9,734 nt of DNA from positions 1-9,734 of the forward strand of contig CALAZQ010000215.1 of NCBI GenBank assembly GCA_937926325.1. Reading direction: 5' to 3'. Source of the stretch: an uncultured Planctomycetaceae bacterium. Lineage in GTDB: Bacteria > Planctomycetota > Planctomycetia > Pirellulales > UBA1268. This document shows, piece after piece, positions 1 through 6,619 of this stretch. The notes beneath the pieces were generated by a model that had not been told where the DNA came from, ran no database searches, and saw only the letters and a program-made list of their open reading frames with translations. The first letter of the stretch is position 1; the number at the start of each line of letters is the position of its first letter. The position numbers and the translations under genes were made by a program.

Positions 1-756
1 AGCAGCGGCAGCACCGACGCGGGCCCAGGTCAGCCAAGAGTGAGCCGGTGGCAAAACCGTCGTTGGCCGAGCGACTGTATCGGTCGTTTCCCAGGCAGCT
101 ACGGCGGACCACCATAATTCGGCAAGCTGTCGCCGCCGCACATGGATCGCATCAAAGCCATACCAGTCGGCTGGCTGGTCGATTAGGGTGGCCGACTGCG
201 CCGCGGCCAAGCTAACCACAGCCTGATCGGTCGTAGCTGACCGCTCCTTGATCTGTTCAAGTGCGAGCGAACAGCCCGGCACAAACAGCGTCTTGAGCAG
301 CCGGTAGCGGAACGAGCCGACGCTCGCGATGCTCGCCAGCGGCAGCCGCGTGATCACCACGCAAAACCCACGCTGCCGGAGCCGCAGCAGCGTTTCATCC
401 ACCCAGCTGGCCAGCTGCTCAACGGAAAATCCATAAAGCAGGTCGTTGCCGATGTCGGTCACCACCGCCACCCGGGGCCGGTCGGCCGCTGTATTGTCAG
501 CGAGCAGCCGATCGAGCGACCGCCAGAGCCCACAGCCCAGGACCGACGGCAGCCGCCGGTTCCAGACCCGGCTGTTGGCCCCAAACGAGCGGCCGTGACC
601 CGCTGCCACCGCCAGGTCCACCGGCCCACCCGCCCACTGATTCGCCACCGTCACCAGTCGGGAAAGCCCCCGAGAGAGATTGCTCGCCCCGATCGCCACC
701 ACCAACGGTCGCTGACCGCCCCCAACCACTGCCGTCCTGCCGCTCCGCCCGGCCAT
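1..756 (-). CDS. SGNH/GDSL-like hydrolase, 3' end cut by window edge
   Basis: The frame is open from ATG at 756 through base 1 with no stop (252 codons seen), so the C-terminus lies outside the window. SGNH-type blocks are visible in order: GASNLSRG at residues 23-30 (Ser25 the likely nucleophile), AAGHGRSFGANS at 51-62 (probable oxyanion-hole glycine region), TDIGND at 100-105 (block III GxND) and DAIH at 202-205 (block V Asp/His pair). The family contains esterases, lipases and acyl-ester hydrolases acting on lipids, glycans or peptidoglycan; the substrate cannot be read here. Block I is GAS instead of the usual GDS. No signal peptide is evident. The ATG at 756 lies 9 bases after the stop of the M50 gene and is preceded by AGGTGG at 5-base spacing, which supports this start and co-transcription with the upstream genes. 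GTG at 765 is a weaker alternative start. The fold call is fairly firm; the function is not. Confidence 0.78.
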   Translation of the reverse strand, partial: MAGRSGRTAVVGGGQRPLVVAIGASNLSRGLSRLVTVANQWAGGPVDLAVAAGHGRSFGANSRVWNRRLPSVLGCGLWRSLDRLLADNTAADRPRVAVVTDIGNDLLYGFSVEQLASWVDETLLRLRQRGFCVVITRLPLASIASVGSFRYRLLKTLFVPGCSLALEQIKERSATTDQAVVSLAAAQSATLIDQPADWYGFDAIHVRRRQLAELWWSAVAAWETTDTVARPTTVLPPAHSWLTWARVGAAAA

Positions 757-765
757 GCTGGCCAC

Positions 766-1557
766 CTAGCGGCCGATCCCAGGCTGCGAGAGCCGCTGAA
801 AGCAGCCATAGGCCAGCAGCGCAAACATCACGGCCAGGTAGAGGTCCTGTCGCTGAAAGGCCCAGAAGGCGATCGTCCCGGCAATCAACAGCCCGAACAG
901 TGAGGCGATGCTCACGGCCGCCGACACACCGGCCGCCCGCAGCCCCTCCAGTACGATCGTGCCGCCATCGAGTGGCGGCACCGGCAGCAGGTTGAGCACC
1001 GCCCAGCCGATATTCACAAACAGCAGATGATAGACCGCAAGGTTGGCGAGGCTACTTGGCAGACGCCGACCTTGCTCGGCGGCGGCGGCCAGCCAGTCGC
1101 CAATGACCGGCAGGCGGGCCACCATGCCACTCGGGGGCAGCCGGTAGCCGGACGCCACCAGCGCCACAATCACGAGGCAGATGAACAGCAGTTGGGCCAG
1201 CGGGCCAGCCGCCGCCACCAGCAGCCGCCGCCAGGGCTGCTGCAACTGTCGGGCCGGCATCCCAAAGGGAATCGCCAGGCCACCAAAGTGATAGAGCACG
1301 ATCCGCGCCGGCTGCCCGAAGCCGGCAAACACCAGGGCGTGGCCAAGTTCATGGATGAGGATCGAAACAAAGACCACCGCAATCCAGACTGCCAGATAGA
1401 CCAGCAGCATGCGGCCATCATCACCGGCAAGTCCCCGGGCGACGCCCCAGCCCAGCAGGGCCGCCGCCACCCAAAACCAGCCGGTCACCCGCACGGGAAT
1501 GCCGGCGATCGAGAACTGGAAGTCGGCGGGCGTCGGCTGGGGTTCAGTAAGCAGCAT
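766..1557 (-). CDS. M50 family site-2-type intramembrane zinc metalloprotease
   Basis: Predicted 263-residue multi-spanning membrane protein. HELGH at residues 69-73 is the HExxH zinc-binding motif, set in a hydrophobic helix. NLLPVPPLDGG at 189-199 holds the second conserved block, whose Asp is the third zinc ligand. Further hydrophobic stretches lie near 25-45, 52-70, 110-138, 172-190 and 205-250. M50 proteases cut substrates inside the membrane, often anti-sigma factors or other regulators; no substrate is indicated here. The protein is short, with no PDZ or CBS domain, as in the compact SpoIVFB/FtsH-independent type. I chose ATG 1557, which lies 7 bases after the lpxB stop. A TTG at 1644 in the same frame would force an 80-base overlap with lpxB and add an Arg-rich, non-conserved N-terminus. 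Tight packing with lpxB and the SGNH gene suggests one operon. The family assignment is firm. Confidence 0.92.
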   Translation of the reverse strand: MLLTEPQPTPADFQFSIAGIPVRVTGWFWVAAALLGWGVARGLAGDDGRMLLVYLAVWIAVVFVSILIHELGHALVFAGFGQPARIVLYHFGGLAIPFGMPARQLQQPWRRLLVAAAGPLAQLLFICLVIVALVASGYRLPPSGMVARLPVIGDWLAAAAEQGRRLPSSLANLAVYHLLFVNIGWAVLNLLPVPPLDGGTIVLEGLRAAGVSAAVSIASLFGLLIAGTIAFWAFQRQDLYLAVMFALLAYGCFQRLSQPGIGR

Positions 1558-1564
1558 GGCTTGA

Positions 1565-2824
1565 TTATGCCGCCTGTTCAGTCGGCGTTGCGGCCTGATG
1601 ATCCGGTTCGGCCGCCGCGGCTTCTGGAAGGCCGCCAGCCGCAATGGTCAGCACCGCTACGGCGGCCCGGGCGGCGGAGCCGGGCTGGGCCACCTGCAAG
1701 GCCAGGGCCTCCAGAGCATTGACCGACTGCTGTCGGACCGCCGTGTCAGTGAGCCAGTCGATCACATGGCCGGCCGCTGCTGGAGCCGGATCCTGCACCG
1801 CCAGATATTCCGGGAACAGCATCTGCGGATCGGCCGGGGCCAACTGCTGCGGCGGCCACCAGACCGGCTGCAGCGGACCGATCGGCTCGGGGATGGCCAG
1901 CAGGTTGACGAGCGTAAAGGCCCGGGTGTGCCGCAGCCAGCTCTGGGCGACGTAAGCCCAGCGGCTGATTGAATAGACAATCACTGTCGGCACCCGGGCT
2001 GCCAGCAGTTCCAGCGAGACTGAGCCGCTCACCGACATGGCCGCGGCCGCGTGCGGGATCAGTTCGGTTGTCTGCCCGGCTGCAACGCTGAGTCGGGCTG
2101 GCTTCTTGTCGGCAAGTGGACCAGCCAGCTGCCGGCTGATCGTGTCGGCATGCCGCTGATGCAACGCGGCAATGACAAATCGGGCCGCCGGCACCCTGGC
2201 CTCAACCAGGCGGGCGGCCCGTACCAGGCAGCCGAGGTTGGCCTCGATCTCTTGGCCGCGGGAGCCGGGAAGCAGCAGCACCAGCGGCTCGGCTGCAGTC
2301 ATCGGGTCGGCCGGTGGCGGCGGTGGCCGTTCGTCGAAGAAGGGATGCCCCACCAGCGTGCTGGCCATCCCCTGGGCCTCGAACCAGTCATGTTCGAACC
2401 GCAATGCTGACAGCACATGGTCCACCAGCCGCCGCATCTTGCCGATCCGCCAGCTGGCCCAGGCCCAGATCTGCGGCGGACAATAGAAGACCACCGGAAT
2501 GCCGTGCCGCTTGGCCCGCCAGGCCAGCCACCAGTGAAAGCCAGGAAAGTCGACCAGCACGCAGACGTCAGGCCGGTCGTCGAGAAAGCTCCGCTCAGCC
2601 CGCCGGGCCAGTTCAACGAAGCGATGAATGTTGATGAACACCCGCAGGAACCACATCACCGCCAACTGGGTCATGTCGGCCACCAGTTCACAGCCGGCCC
2701 GGGCCATTTCAGGGCCACCAAGGCCAACGCAGACCGCCGCCGGGCAGCGGGTCCGGATCGCACGGCACAACAGTGCCGCATGATGATCGCCAGATGGCTC
2801 ACCGGCCGACAGAAAGACACGCAC
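1565..2824 (-). CDS. lpxB: Lipid-A-disaccharide synthase LpxB
   Basis: Family GT19 glycosyltransferase that joins UDP-2,3-diacylglucosamine and lipid X to make the tetra-acylated lipid A disaccharide, on the cytoplasmic face of the inner membrane. Recognised by SAGEPSGDHHA at residues 6-16, GLGGPEMARAGCE at 34-46, DFPGFHWWLA at 92-101, YCPPQIWAWA at 114-123, GHPFFDE at 159-165, LLPGSRGQEIEAN at 184-196, VSGSVSLELL at 265-274 and the C-terminal LVNLLA...LFPEYL. At 419 residues it is longer than the usual ~380. About 25 Pro/Trp-rich residues separate NLLA (307-310) from LFPEYL (336-341), a stretch continuous in E. coli LpxB, and an Ala-rich tail follows residue 395. The start is GTG 2824, since the protein begins directly with the conserved glycosyltransferase strand; GGAG sits about 10 bases upstream. 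It is followed within 7 bases by the M50 gene. No other lpx genes are in the window. The product call is firm. Confidence 0.95.
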   Translation of the reverse strand: MRVFLSAGEPSGDHHAALLCRAIRTRCPAAVCVGLGGPEMARAGCELVADMTQLAVMWFLRVFINIHRFVELARRAERSFLDDRPDVCVLVDFPGFHWWLAWRAKRHGIPVVFYCPPQIWAWASWRIGKMRRLVDHVLSALRFEHDWFEAQGMASTLVGHPFFDERPPPPPADPMTAAEPLVLLLPGSRGQEIEANLGCLVRAARLVEARVPAARFVIAALHQRHADTISRQLAGPLADKKPARLSVAAGQTTELIPHAAAAMSVSGSVSLELLAARVPTVIVYSISRWAYVAQSWLRHTRAFTLVNLLAIPEPIGPLQPVWWPPQQLAPADPQMLFPEYLAVQDPAPAAAGHVIDWLTDTAVRQQSVNALEALALQVAQPGSAARAAVAVLTIAAGGLPEAAAAEPDHQAATPTEQAA

Positions 2825-2895
2825 GACGAAGCAGCTCCAACAGAACCCTCAGGGACGGCACCACAGAGTATTTCAACTGCTGCGGCCTCCTCACA

Positions 2896-2913
2896 GGCCA
2901 GTTTCCCGCGGGA
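2896..2913. repeat. Intergenic 18-base repeat, copy 1
   Basis: GGCCAGTTTCCCGCGGGA, identical to copy 2 at 9036-9053. It contains the perfect palindrome TCCCGCGGGA. It lies 22 bases past the MFS stop codon and upstream of lpxB. Read on the minus strand it follows a GGCTGCC hairpin, as copy 2 follows GGCTGCC on the plus strand. It could be part of a termination structure, a protein-binding site or a dispersed repeat; the sequence alone does not decide. Confidence 0.7.
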
Positions 2914-2918
2914 CATGG

Positions 2919-2933
2919 CGGGCTGGCAGCCCG
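2919..2933 (-). terminator. Possible hairpin after the MFS gene
   Basis: The inverted repeat CGGGC-TGGCA-GCCCG forms a 5-base GC-only stem with a 5-base loop (up to 7 complementary bases if the loop closes fully). It starts two bases after the MFS TGA stop (2936-2938). No T-run follows on the minus strand, so it is not a standard intrinsic terminator. Together with the adjacent TCCCGCGGGA palindrome it may weaken read-through into lpxB or protect the transcript end. Confidence 0.35.
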
Positions 2934-2935
2934 TC

Positions 2936-4219
2936 TCACCTGGATTTCGTCTGCTGCCGCGGTTCAGGCAGGCCGATGGCAGCGACGGTTGTCAGGCCGA
3001 TCACCACCGCCCCTGCCAGAAAAATGGGCACCGCCCCGACCCGGTCGATCAACCAGCCAATCAGCGGTGCGAGCACGAATGGCGCTGCGAGCGCCGCCCC
3101 GATCAGGCTGACATAGCGAGGCTGGCGGGCAACCGTCGGGGCCAGTTCGAGGGCATAGTTACTGATGATTCGCAGGGTGATCGGATTGAGCCCGAGCGGC
3201 AGGTAGGCCAGCCAGAACCAATCAGCCGCCATCCGGATGGGAACACCTGCCAAGCCAACCACCGTCAGCGGCGTAGCGGTACAGCAGCCGATCAGCCCGA
3301 TGAGTACCATTCGATTGCCCCGCCGATCGGCCAGCGGTCCGACCACCAGACTGGCGAGACCGGTCGCAACGTTTTGCACAATCACCCAGGTCAGCAGACT
3401 GCCTGAGCCGGTACCAAACTGGGTGCGGGCAAAAGCCTGATAGTGCGGGAAGAGGATCAGCACTGCCGAGAAGCCGGCAGCCACGATCGCCAGCCGCAGA
3501 ACCGCCCGGTCTTGCTTCAGCAGTGTCCAAAATGGGGCGGTCTCAACCGCCTCCGGCCGCCTCTCGCCGCTGCCGGGCTGCAGCGGCGGTTCGTTGAAGA
3601 AGCCCGGTACCGCCGCCGCCAGCAAAAAGAAACCACCGGTCGCGGTGAAGATCAAGGGAAATCCATCGGGCCGTTTGAGCCACGGTCCGAGTGCCACCAC
3701 CGCCACAGAGATGGCCAGAACGCTGCCGATGGTCACACTGAGCAGTAACACCCGGCCCCGATGACCGGCCGTGATGAGCCGTCCCTGGAGGGTGGCCACC
3801 AGCAGCTGATTGCATCCATTGATGACCGAGAAGATGCCGTAGATCACCAAGAAGCATGCTGCCAGCAACTGGGGATGGTGAGCCACCATGGGTGACCAGA
3901 TTGCTGCCAGCAACAGAAAGCTGCCTGCCAGGCCGGTGGTTGTTGCCGCCAGCAGCCACCGCACAACCGGCTGCCGGGCAACGGCCGGGGCAATGAGCAA
4001 CGGAAACAGACTGTTGCCAGCCCGATTGAGCACTGGGAGCACCCCCCGCAGCAGGCCGGAGTCGATGCAGGCATCGAGCACCGCCGGCATGATCACCGTC
4101 TCAGTCTTGAAGATCCAGCCCACCCGCGCCACCACCTGATAGGCCACCAGACAGGCAATATTGCGGGGCTCGCGGGCCGCCTGTGCCGTGGCAAGAGGCT
4201 CCGGGCGGGCAAAATTCAT
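2936..4219 (-). CDS. Major facilitator superfamily (MFS) transporter
   Basis: 427-residue polytopic inner-membrane protein with about 12 hydrophobic segments in two halves. They are joined by a polar linker near residues 208-230 (FFNEPPLQPGSGERRPEAVE region). GPLADRRGNR at 294-303 matches the MFS loop motif (GxxxDRxGRR type) in the second half. LQGRLITAGHRGR around 144-156 is the matching region of the first half. LAPLIGWLIDRVG near 383-395 resembles the signature before the last helices. The substrate is unknown; nothing in the sequence fixes sugar, drug or peptide export. ATG 4219 was preferred over an in-frame TTG at 4261 that would add a polar extension. The gene is divergent from the lactonase gene and first in the minus-strand series, but 111 bases with a hairpin and a repeat separate it from lpxB, so it may be its own unit. 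An efflux or precursor-transport role linked to the envelope is only a guess from context. Confidence 0.87.
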   Translation of the reverse strand: MNFARPEPLATAQAAREPRNIACLVAYQVVARVGWIFKTETVIMPAVLDACIDSGLLRGVLPVLNRAGNSLFPLLIAPAVARQPVVRWLLAATTTGLAGSFLLLAAIWSPMVAHHPQLLAACFLVIYGIFSVINGCNQLLVATLQGRLITAGHRGRVLLLSVTIGSVLAISVAVVALGPWLKRPDGFPLIFTATGGFFLLAAAVPGFFNEPPLQPGSGERRPEAVETAPFWTLLKQDRAVLRLAIVAAGFSAVLILFPHYQAFARTQFGTGSGSLLTWVIVQNVATGLASLVVGPLADRRGNRMVLIGLIGCCTATPLTVVGLAGVPIRMAADWFWLAYLPLGLNPITLRIISNYALELAPTVARQPRYVSLIGAALAAPFVLAPLIGWLIDRVGAVPIFLAGAVVIGLTTVAAIGLPEPRQQTKSR

Positions 4220-4357
4220 GTGGCAGAGGCGGGAGAGCGGGCGGGAAAAACTTCGGTACAATCGCAGTCTCGCGGCAGAGGCCTCGCGGGACCGACCAAA
4301 TATCCTAGCCGCTCATCCGGTGATCCCCATTCACAGATACCGCATGTGATAACTCCC
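4220..4357. other. Divergent spacer between MFS and lactonase genes
   Basis: 138 bases must hold the promoters for both directions. A TACAAT (4257-4262, plus strand) resembles the clpC -10 box but lacks a -35 match at 16-18 bases. TATCCT at 4301-4306 is a weaker candidate. No long inverted repeat or known operator was seen. Confidence 0.4.
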
Positions 4358-5605
4358 ATGATGCTCCCACCAGCTGATCGCACCGCCTGTTTCTCACTGC
4401 CACCAGCCGGACGTCGCTGGCTGGCCTGGCTGCTTGCTGCCGGTGCGGTCGTCACCGGGCTCAGCCCAACCGCCCAGGCCGATCATTTCGTCTGGTTCGG
4501 CTGCTACACCGGCAAACCTCCCCGCGGGGAAGGCATCTATGTCTCACGCTATGCGGCTTCGTCCGGCGACCTCAGTCCGGCCGAACTGGCCGGCACCGTA
4601 AAGAACCCGTCGTTCCTCGCCCTTCATCCAACCCTGCCGGTGCTCTATGCCGTCTCAGAAATCGCTGATCTCGACGGCAAGCCCACCGGCGGCATCACCA
4701 GCTTTGCCATCGATGAAACGACGGGCAGGCTCACCCAGCAGAGCGTCCAGCCCTCCGGCGGCAAGGGCCCCTGCCACCTGTCGATCGATCGCACCGGCAG
4801 CGTCCTGCTGGCGGCCAACTATGGCAGCGGCAGTGCCATCTGCCTGGGGCTGAATCCTGATGGCAGCCTCAAGCCCGTCACCGCCCCGCAGGGAGAGGGC
4901 CCCGGGGGCTTTCTCCAACACACTGGCAGCGGCCCGAACAAAGGTCGCCAGCAGGCTCCCCACGGCCACTCGATCGACCCGACCCCGGACGGCCGCTTTG
5001 CCATCAGCTGCGACCTCGGCGCCGATCGGGTCTTTGTGCATGCCCTCGACACCAAGGTCGCAACGCTCACGACGCACAGCGAGGCCCCGACGCGGCCGGG
5101 CGGTGGGCCGCGACACTTCGCCCTGCACCCCAGCCTGCCCTATGGGTATGCCAATAACGAACTCGACATGACGGTGACGGCCTTCAGCTTCGACAGCAGG
5201 CAGGGCCAGCTCAAGCCGATCCAGACGCTCTCAACGCTGCCCGATTCGGTGACCGACCGGGCCGGCTTTTCAACGGCTGAAATTGCCGTCCATCCCAACG
5301 GTCGGTTCCTCTACGTCTCAAACCGCGGGCATGACTCACTGGCCATCTTCACCATCGACCAGATGACCGGAAAGCTGGCCTTTTCAGGGGTCGAACCGAC
5401 CCACTGCCAGACCCCCCGGCATTTCGCAATTGCCCCTGGTGGCAGCCGACTGTTCGCTGCGGGGCAGTCGTCCAGTACGGTGGCCGCCTTCACGCTCGAC
5501 CCCGAAACGGGCAAACTGAGCTTTACCGGCAAAAGCCTGAAGGTTCCCACCCCCGTTTGCATTCTGTTCTCACGGTCCCTTGCGGCCGACGCCTCCCGCC
5601 CATGA
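4358..5605 (+). CDS. Exported lactonase-family beta-propeller protein
   Basis: 415 residues. Residues 1-41 form a signal peptide: Arg19-Arg20, a hydrophobic core WLAWLLAAGAVVTGL, and a probable cut after AQA41. The mature part matches the 6-phosphogluconolactonase-type seven-bladed propeller family (YbhE-like, PF10282). Marks are FVWFGCYTG at its start, a PHGHSIDPTPDGRFAISCDL blade, PRHFALHPSLPYGYANNE and VHPNGRFLYVSNRGHDSL. Repeated P(x)GRF/LxVSN strands show the propeller. Cytoplasmic members hydrolyse 6-phosphogluconolactone. An exported one is less likely to meet that substrate and may act on other lactones, or be a binding or structural propeller. The reading frame is open back to 4220, but that extension lacks family similarity. 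ATG 4358 or the adjacent ATG 4361 gives a clean signal peptide; neither has a clear Shine-Dalgarno. The stop overlaps the panD start (ATGA), so the two are probably translated together. The family call is firm, the reaction uncertain. Confidence 0.88.
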   Translation: MMLPPADRTACFSLPPAGRRWLAWLLAAGAVVTGLSPTAQADHFVWFGCYTGKPPRGEGIYVSRYAASSGDLSPAELAGTVKNPSFLALHPTLPVLYAVSEIADLDGKPTGGITSFAIDETTGRLTQQSVQPSGGKGPCHLSIDRTGSVLLAANYGSGSAICLGLNPDGSLKPVTAPQGEGPGGFLQHTGSGPNKGRQQAPHGHSIDPTPDGRFAISCDLGADRVFVHALDTKVATLTTHSEAPTRPGGGPRHFALHPSLPYGYANNELDMTVTAFSFDSRQGQLKPIQTLSTLPDSVTDRAGFSTAEIAVHPNGRFLYVSNRGHDSLAIFTIDQMTGKLAFSGVEPTHCQTPRHFAIAPGGSRLFAAGQSSSTVAAFTLDPETGKLSFTGKSLKVPTPVCILFSRSLAADASRP

Positions 5606-5973
5606 CCACCTGCCTGCTCAAGTCAAAAATTCATCGCGCCTGTGTGACCGGGGCCTCGGTCGATTACGAAGGGAGCCTGACGATCGCCAGCGATCTAGCC
5701 GAGCGGGTCGGGCTGCGTTCCTACGAACGAATCCTGGTCGGCAATCTCGCCAACGGCGAACGGTTTGAAACCTATTGCATCTACGGGCCGGCCGGCAGCG
5801 GGGTGATCGAACTCAACGGTGCGACCGCCCATCTCGGCACCATCGGCGATCGGCTGACGATCATGTCGTTCGGCTGGTACACGCCGGTGGAAGCCGACGC
5901 AATGCAGCCAGCCGTGCTGCTGCTCGACGAGACGAACCAGATCATCCGTGAAAGCGGCACGATGGCCGTATAG
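5602..5973 (+). CDS. panD: Aspartate 1-decarboxylase proenzyme PanD
   Basis: PanD decarboxylates L-aspartate to beta-alanine, used with pantoate to make pantothenate and then coenzyme A. It is a cytoplasmic, self-processing pyruvoyl enzyme. The 123-residue length is normal. The cleavage site is intact: YEGS at 22-25, where Gly24-Ser25 is cut to give the pyruvoyl group on Ser25. Other active-site residues are where expected: Lys9, His11, Arg54 and Tyr58 in GERFETY, and Asn72 in NGATAH. The ATG at 5602 overlaps the lactonase stop by four bases, which suggests translational coupling. An in-frame upstream start (5557) would add 15 non-conserved residues inside the lactonase gene. No other pantothenate genes (panB, panC) are in the window. 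The autocatalytic type normally may need PanM or PanZ only in enterobacteria; nothing like that is present here. The assignment is firm. Confidence 0.96.
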   Translation: MTTCLLKSKIHRACVTGASVDYEGSLTIASDLAERVGLRSYERILVGNLANGERFETYCIYGPAGSGVIELNGATAHLGTIGDRLTIMSFGWYTPVEADAMQPAVLLLDETNQIIRESGTMAV

Positions 5974-5983
5974 GGGTCGGCAG

Positions 5984-6556
5984 TTATCGCGGTGGTGTCT
6001 GCTGCCGCAGCAGCAGCTCGAGGTAGCTGGCCGGTTCGGGCTGCTCAAGGCCGACCTCACGGGCCAGCGACTCAACACAGTCGCGGGCCAGCGGCACTTC
6101 GCCCTCACGGGCGACGATCTCAAACTCGGCGAAGTTCCCGAGCCCGACAACACTGTCGATCGCGACTTCGACCTCACTTCCGTGCCAGAGCACCCGGGCG
6201 GGCCGCCGCGTCTTGGCCACCTCTCGCACCTCGCGAAACCCGAGTGCCTCGAGCAGTTCGGTCCAAGCGGCGATCGTCGCCTGCCCCGTCGGCCCACAGG
6301 GCACCACACCAAGTTCAATCTCCCGCCGGATCTTGGTCGCGGCGTCGACCCGCGGCCCCTTCCAGGTGACCGCGACGGTGTCATCGACCCGCCGCAGCCG
6401 CAGGGCCTCGTCTGTCTTGGCAAAGTTTCGCACCGGGTGGGCAAAATACCTGTCCACCTGCTCGATCGGTTCCCGAAATCGGGCCGCCAAGGCAGTCAGC
6501 CGTTCGACCAGCGGATCGGTATCAGCGACCGGAAATTTCAGTTCGACTTCGTACAC
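5984..6556 (-). CDS. CYTH-domain protein, class IV adenylate cyclase (CyaB)-like
   Basis: 190-residue cytoplasmic protein spanning one CYTH domain. The signature ExExK is YEVELK (Glu3, Glu5, Lys7). QVDRYF at 33-38, LRLRR at 52-56, TWKGP at 64-68, REIEL at 78-82, KTRRP at 115-119, DSVVGLGNFAEFEI at 134-147 and SYLELLL at 177-183 follow in the usual order. These charged residues line a tunnel that binds triphosphates and divalent metal. CYTH enzymes include class IV adenylate cyclases, thiamine-triphosphatases and inorganic triphosphatases; the GLGxFxExE and SYLELL pattern is closest to the CyaB branch, but activity cannot be read off. The start is GTG 6556, right before the ExExK motif, with AAGGA nine bases upstream. 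The gene converges on panD, with stops only 10 bases apart, and is divergent from the thioredoxin lipoprotein gene. It appears to be a single-gene unit. Confidence 0.88.
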   Translation of the reverse strand: MYEVELKFPVADTDPLVERLTALAARFREPIEQVDRYFAHPVRNFAKTDEALRLRRVDDTVAVTWKGPRVDAATKIRREIELGVVPCGPTGQATIAAWTELLEALGFREVREVAKTRRPARVLWHGSEVEVAIDSVVGLGNFAEFEIVAREGEVPLARDCVESLAREVGLEQPEPASYLELLLRQQTPPR

Positions 6557-6619
6557 TTAGACGTCCTTCCATCTATCACGTAATGATCACCCGCAGGCCG
6601 ACCGGAGCCTTCCCGACCT

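Noticed and set aside
1558..1644. TTG start at 1644 for the M50 protease
   Set aside because: It would overlap lpxB by 80 bases and add a 29-residue Arg-rich stretch not seen in the family; ATG 1557 follows the lpxB stop neatly.
1027..1722. 231-codon plus-strand frame opposite the M50 gene
   Set aside because: The product is Arg/Gln/Pro/His-rich with no motif, while the opposite strand carries HELGH and NLLPVPPLDGG.
2417..3406. 329-codon plus-strand frame opposite lpxB and the MFS gene
   Set aside because: It crosses two well-recognised minus-strand genes, its product is low-complexity (Pro, Arg, Gln, His-rich) and matches no family; typical antisense frame of GC-rich coding DNA.
4257..4262. 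TACAAT as a -10 box for the lactonase gene
   Set aside because: No -35-like hexamer at 16-18 bases upstream (the region is GAGAGCGG) and no extended -10; kept only as a note in the spacer entry.
5695..6444. 249-codon minus-strand frame across panD and the CYTH gene
   Set aside because: It overlaps two clear genes and its product is Arg/Ser/Pro-rich without recognisable domains.
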